Below, piece after piece: positions 5,981-7,944 of a stretch of DNA of 7,944 nucleotides. Position 1 is the stretch's first letter; each line of letters starts with the position of its first letter. The translations under genes and the position numbers were made by a program. The DNA is from JAHQVI01 sp964407075. Its GTDB lineage: Bacteria > Pseudomonadota > Alphaproteobacteria > Rhizobiales > Rhodomicrobiaceae. A model generated the notes under the pieces. That model searched no databases. It worked only from the letters and a program-made list of their open reading frames with translations, and was not told the origin of the DNA. The stretch is taken from NCBI GenBank assembly GCA_964407075.1, contig CAYOUE010000154.1:1-7944 (forward strand), in the 5' to 3' direction.

Positions 5981-6748
5981 TCAGCCGAGCCTCGAAAGCG
6001 CGGCGTCCAGCCAGCCGAGAAAGCCCCCGGCTTCCGGCTCTGCGAGATTGGCGAGCCGGAAATCGCTGGGTGGCTCAAGATCAGCTTTCGGACGCGGCGG
6101 CAGATATTTGTTGACCGGCTTTGTCCGTTGTTCCGGCATCAGATCGAAGCCGCCGCGCTCCCTCGAAAGCCGGCTGACGGACGAACCCGGATCGGCGAAG
6201 TCCCCGAAATGGCGGGCGTTCGCCGGGCAGGCGCGGACGCAGGCCGGGACACGGTCCGGCTCCGGGATGTTCTCGTTGTAAATGCGGTCGACGCAAAGCG
6301 TGCATTTCTTCATGACGCCCGCCGCCATATCCATCTCGCGCGCGCCGTAAGGGCAGGCCCAGGCGCAAAGTCCGCAGCCGATGCATTTGTCTTCATCAAC
6401 GAGGACAATCCCGTCCGCTGCGCGCTTGTAGCTCGCGCCTGTCGGGCAGACGGTGACGCAAGGCGCGTCGTCGCAATGCAGACAGGATTTCGGGAAATGC
6501 ACGACCTGCGCCGGGGGGGCGGCAGTTCCCGTTGGCGAAATCTCCGGAGTGATCTCGAAGGTATGGACGCGGTTCAGCCAGGCCCCCGAAGGCTGATCGC
6601 CATAAGCGTTCTGGTCTGACAGCGGCGCGCCGTAGCCGCTCGTGTTCCATTCCTTGCAGGAGACGACGCACGCATGGCAGCCGACGCAGGTATCCAGGTC
6701 GATCAGCAGGCCGAGCTTCTTTTCCGTCTGAGCCGGAAGCGACGTCAT
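5981..6748 (-). CDS. soeB: Sulfite dehydrogenase iron-sulfur subunit SoeB (four-cluster ferredoxin)
   Basis: This 255-residue electron-transfer subunit relays electrons from the molybdenum subunit to the membrane anchor. It has sixteen cysteines in four groups, enough for four [4Fe-4S] clusters: C21/C24/C27/C31, C89/C92/C97/C101, C122/C125/C128/C132 and C149/C152/C170/C174. There is no Tat signal, which fits a cytoplasm-facing complex. The segment DQNAYGDQPSGAWLNRVH (45-62) matches the insert seen in SoeB-type proteins as I remember them. A tail after about residue 190 is Pro-rich and lacks cluster ligands. The open frame runs upstream to 7120, but that part overlaps soeA and is arginine-rich and not protein-like. 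The chosen ATG (6746-6748) has GGGGAGG 7 nt upstream and overlaps the soeA stop as ATGA. Alternatives are DmsB-like or other dicluster proteins. Confidence 0.85.
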   Translation of the reverse strand: MTSLPAQTEKKLGLLIDLDTCVGCHACVVSCKEWNTSGYGAPLSDQNAYGDQPSGAWLNRVHTFEITPEISPTGTAAPPAQVVHFPKSCLHCDDAPCVTVCPTGASYKRAADGIVLVDEDKCIGCGLCAWACPYGAREMDMAAGVMKKCTLCVDRIYNENIPEPDRVPACVRACPANARHFGDFADPGSSVSRLSRERGGFDLMPEQRTKPVNKYLPPRPKADLEPPSDFRLANLAEPEAGGFLGWLDAALSRLG

Positions 6749-7944
6749 GTCCAATCCTCCCCATAGCGGATTTCGCGCGGAGCCTCGTCCACCGGCGAGG
6801 CCTGCGGCGGGAATGACGGCTCGCTTTCTTCGGCGGGATCGGCCTTTTCGATCCGCACACGCAGATCGTACCATGCCGCCTGCCCGGTGATCGGGTCGGA
6901 GTTGGACCAGCGCATCCCGTCCTTCCGTAGCGGGAGCAATTCGCTGATGAGGTGATTGAGCAGGAAACCCTTCTTCGCCTCCGGCGCGTCCGGCGACAGC
7001 GCCCATGCGCCCTTGCGTTTCCCGATCGCGTTCCAGGTCCAGACCGTCCGCCCGTTCAGCGCGTTCATGCGTGCGACGGGGACCCTGATGCGGCCATGAT
7101 GCGAGGTCAGCCAGACCCAATCGCCGTCCTCAAGGCCGTGCTCGTCGCAAATTGCGCCGGGCACATAGAGCGGATTGCGTCCGTGGATCTGGCGCAGCCA
7201 GGCGTTCTGCGAACCCCAGGCATGGTACATCGCCGCCGGGCGTTGCGTGATCGCGTGCAGCGGGAAGCCGCCCGCAAGTTCGCCCTCCAGAGGCGGATAC
7301 CATATGGGCAGCGGATCGAAGGTTCGCGCGATGCGCTCCCGCATATGGTCCGGCGGCTGACGGTCTCCGAACCCTTGCGCGGCGAGCCGGAACTTGGCGA
7401 GCGGCTCGACGTAGAGATTGTAAACGAACGGCATGGGCGTATCTAAGAAGCCCATTGCGACAGCCCAGTCCTGATAATCCGCATTGAAAGCCTTGAAATA
7501 TTGCGCATTTTCAGGGATATGGGCGACACTGAAACCGCCATTGGCGATGTAGCGCTCAAGCTGGTCAGGGTTCGGAGCGCCGCGCCCCGTCGCGCCGCCG
7601 TCGCCGCGCCAACCCGACAGCGGCCCTACGCCAGGGCGCCTTTCGTGATTTACGATGTAATCGGCATAATCCTCATACACCGGGTTGCCCGCTTCGTCTG
7701 CAAAGCCCGGAAGGCCGAGCCGCGCGCCGAGGTCGATCAGCACCGACTGAAAGCCTCGCACCTCGCGGTCAGGCGCAACGACCGGCCAGCGGATCGCGTC
7801 TGCCGCCGCATCAGGCTCGGAGATCGGCCGGTCGAGCAGGGAGATGCAGTCATGCCGCTCCAGATAGGTCGTATCCGGAAGAACGAGGTCGGCATAGGCG
7901 ACCATTTCGGAGGAATAGGCGTCGGAATAGATGATCTTCGGGAT
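6745..7944 (-). CDS. soeA: Sulfite dehydrogenase molybdopterin subunit SoeA, C-terminal part (cut by window edge)
   Basis: Only the last 399 residues are visible; the frame is open to the window edge, and reading starts IPKIIYSDAYSSEM. It belongs to the DMSO reductase family of molybdopterin oxidoreductases. In SoeABC this subunit oxidises sulfite to sulfate in the cytoplasm. Visible residues about 7-55 are the end of the catalytic fold (AYADLVLPDTTYLERHD, 16-32). Residues about 225-365 are the molybdopterin-dinucleotide binding domain, with HGRNPLYV (254-261), GDWVWLTSHHGRIRVPV (274-290), TVWTWNAIGKRKGAW (300-314) and GFLLNHLISELLP (326-338). The TVWTWNAIGKRKGAW and NHLISELLP stretches look like SoeA rather than DmsA or NarG. 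The N-terminal cluster and any Tat signal lie outside the window, so topology cannot be checked. The stop TGA overlaps the soeB start. Confidence 0.82.
   Translation of the reverse strand: MPKIIYSDAYSSEMVAYADLVLPDTTYLERHDCISLLDRPISEPDAAADAIRWPVVAPDREVRGFQSVLIDLGARLGLPGFADEAGNPVYEDYADYIVNHERRPGVGPLSGWRGDGGATGRGAPNPDQLERYIANGGFSVAHIPENAQYFKAFNADYQDWAVAMGFLDTPMPFVYNLYVEPLAKFRLAAQGFGDRQPPDHMRERIARTFDPLPIWYPPLEGELAGGFPLHAITQRPAAMYHAWGSQNAWLRQIHGRNPLYVPGAICDEHGLEDGDWVWLTSHHGRIRVPVARMNALNGRTVWTWNAIGKRKGAWALSPDAPEAKKGFLLNHLISELLPLRKDGMRWSNSDPITGQAAWYDLRVRIEKADPAEESEPSFPPQASPVDEAPREIRYGEDWT
6756..6762 (-). promoter_or_regulatory. Strong ribosome binding site of soeB inside soeA
   Basis: GGGGAGG on the minus strand lies 7 nt before the soeB ATG. 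It decides the soeB start against the much longer open frame and lies within the last codons of soeA. Confidence 0.75.

Noticed and set aside
6749..7120. Upstream extension of the soeB frame
   Set aside because: The extension overlaps the conserved C-terminal domain of soeA and is not protein-like. A strong ribosome binding site and ATGA overlap mark the inner start.
1..7944. Mobile elements, CRISPR arrays, tRNA or rRNA genes
   Set aside because: I saw no transposase, no regularly spaced repeats, and no tRNA- or rRNA-like sequence. Nearly all bases are covered by the genes listed.

Overview
The window is GC-rich and densely coded, and every supported gene lies on the minus strand, so it reads from right (7944) to left (1). 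Gene content and order (a Flp-type pilin followed by cpaB, cpaE, cpaF/tadA and tadB, next to a soeABC-type sulfite dehydrogenase) point to an alphaproteobacterium. A Hyphomicrobiales or Rhodobacterales relative is my guess from protein style, not something the sequence proves.

Region 1 (7944 to 5055) is a three-gene molybdoenzyme operon. It holds the C-terminal 399 residues of a molybdopterin catalytic subunit (soeA, cut by the window edge), a ferredoxin-like subunit with sixteen cluster cysteines (soeB) and a DmsC/NrfD-type membrane anchor (soeC). soeA and soeB overlap by ATGA, and soeB and soeC are 2 nt apart. The best reading is the cytoplasm-facing sulfite-oxidising enzyme SoeABC, which passes electrons from sulfite to the quinone pool.

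Region 2 (5054 to 4947) is a 108-nt intergenic stretch and the leader of the pilin gene. It contains an 8-bp perfect inverted repeat with a nested 4-bp stem whose 3' arm is the Shine-Dalgarno sequence of the pilin gene. I see no convincing terminator after soeC.

Region 3 (4946 to 9) is a Tad (tight adherence) pilus locus: flp pilin, a 242-nt intergenic region with several hairpins, cpaB, cpaE/tadZ, cpaF/tadA and tadB. tadC is expected just past position 1. From cpaB on the genes are tightly packed: a 34-nt gap, then a TAATG overlap, then a 4-nt gap. The outer-membrane secretin (cpaC/rcpA) and cpaD, which usually lie between cpaB and cpaE, are absent, and the 34-nt gap leaves no room for a remnant. 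No prepilin peptidase (cpaA) lies next to the pilin.

In the Tad machine, TadA powers assembly, TadB (with TadC) forms the inner-membrane platform, CpaE/TadZ positions the machine, CpaB acts in the periplasm and Flp is the fibre subunit. The most interesting items are the hairpin that could mask the pilin ribosome binding site, the bulged hairpin between pilin and cpaB, and the missing secretin. I do not see a clearly new multi-gene system.
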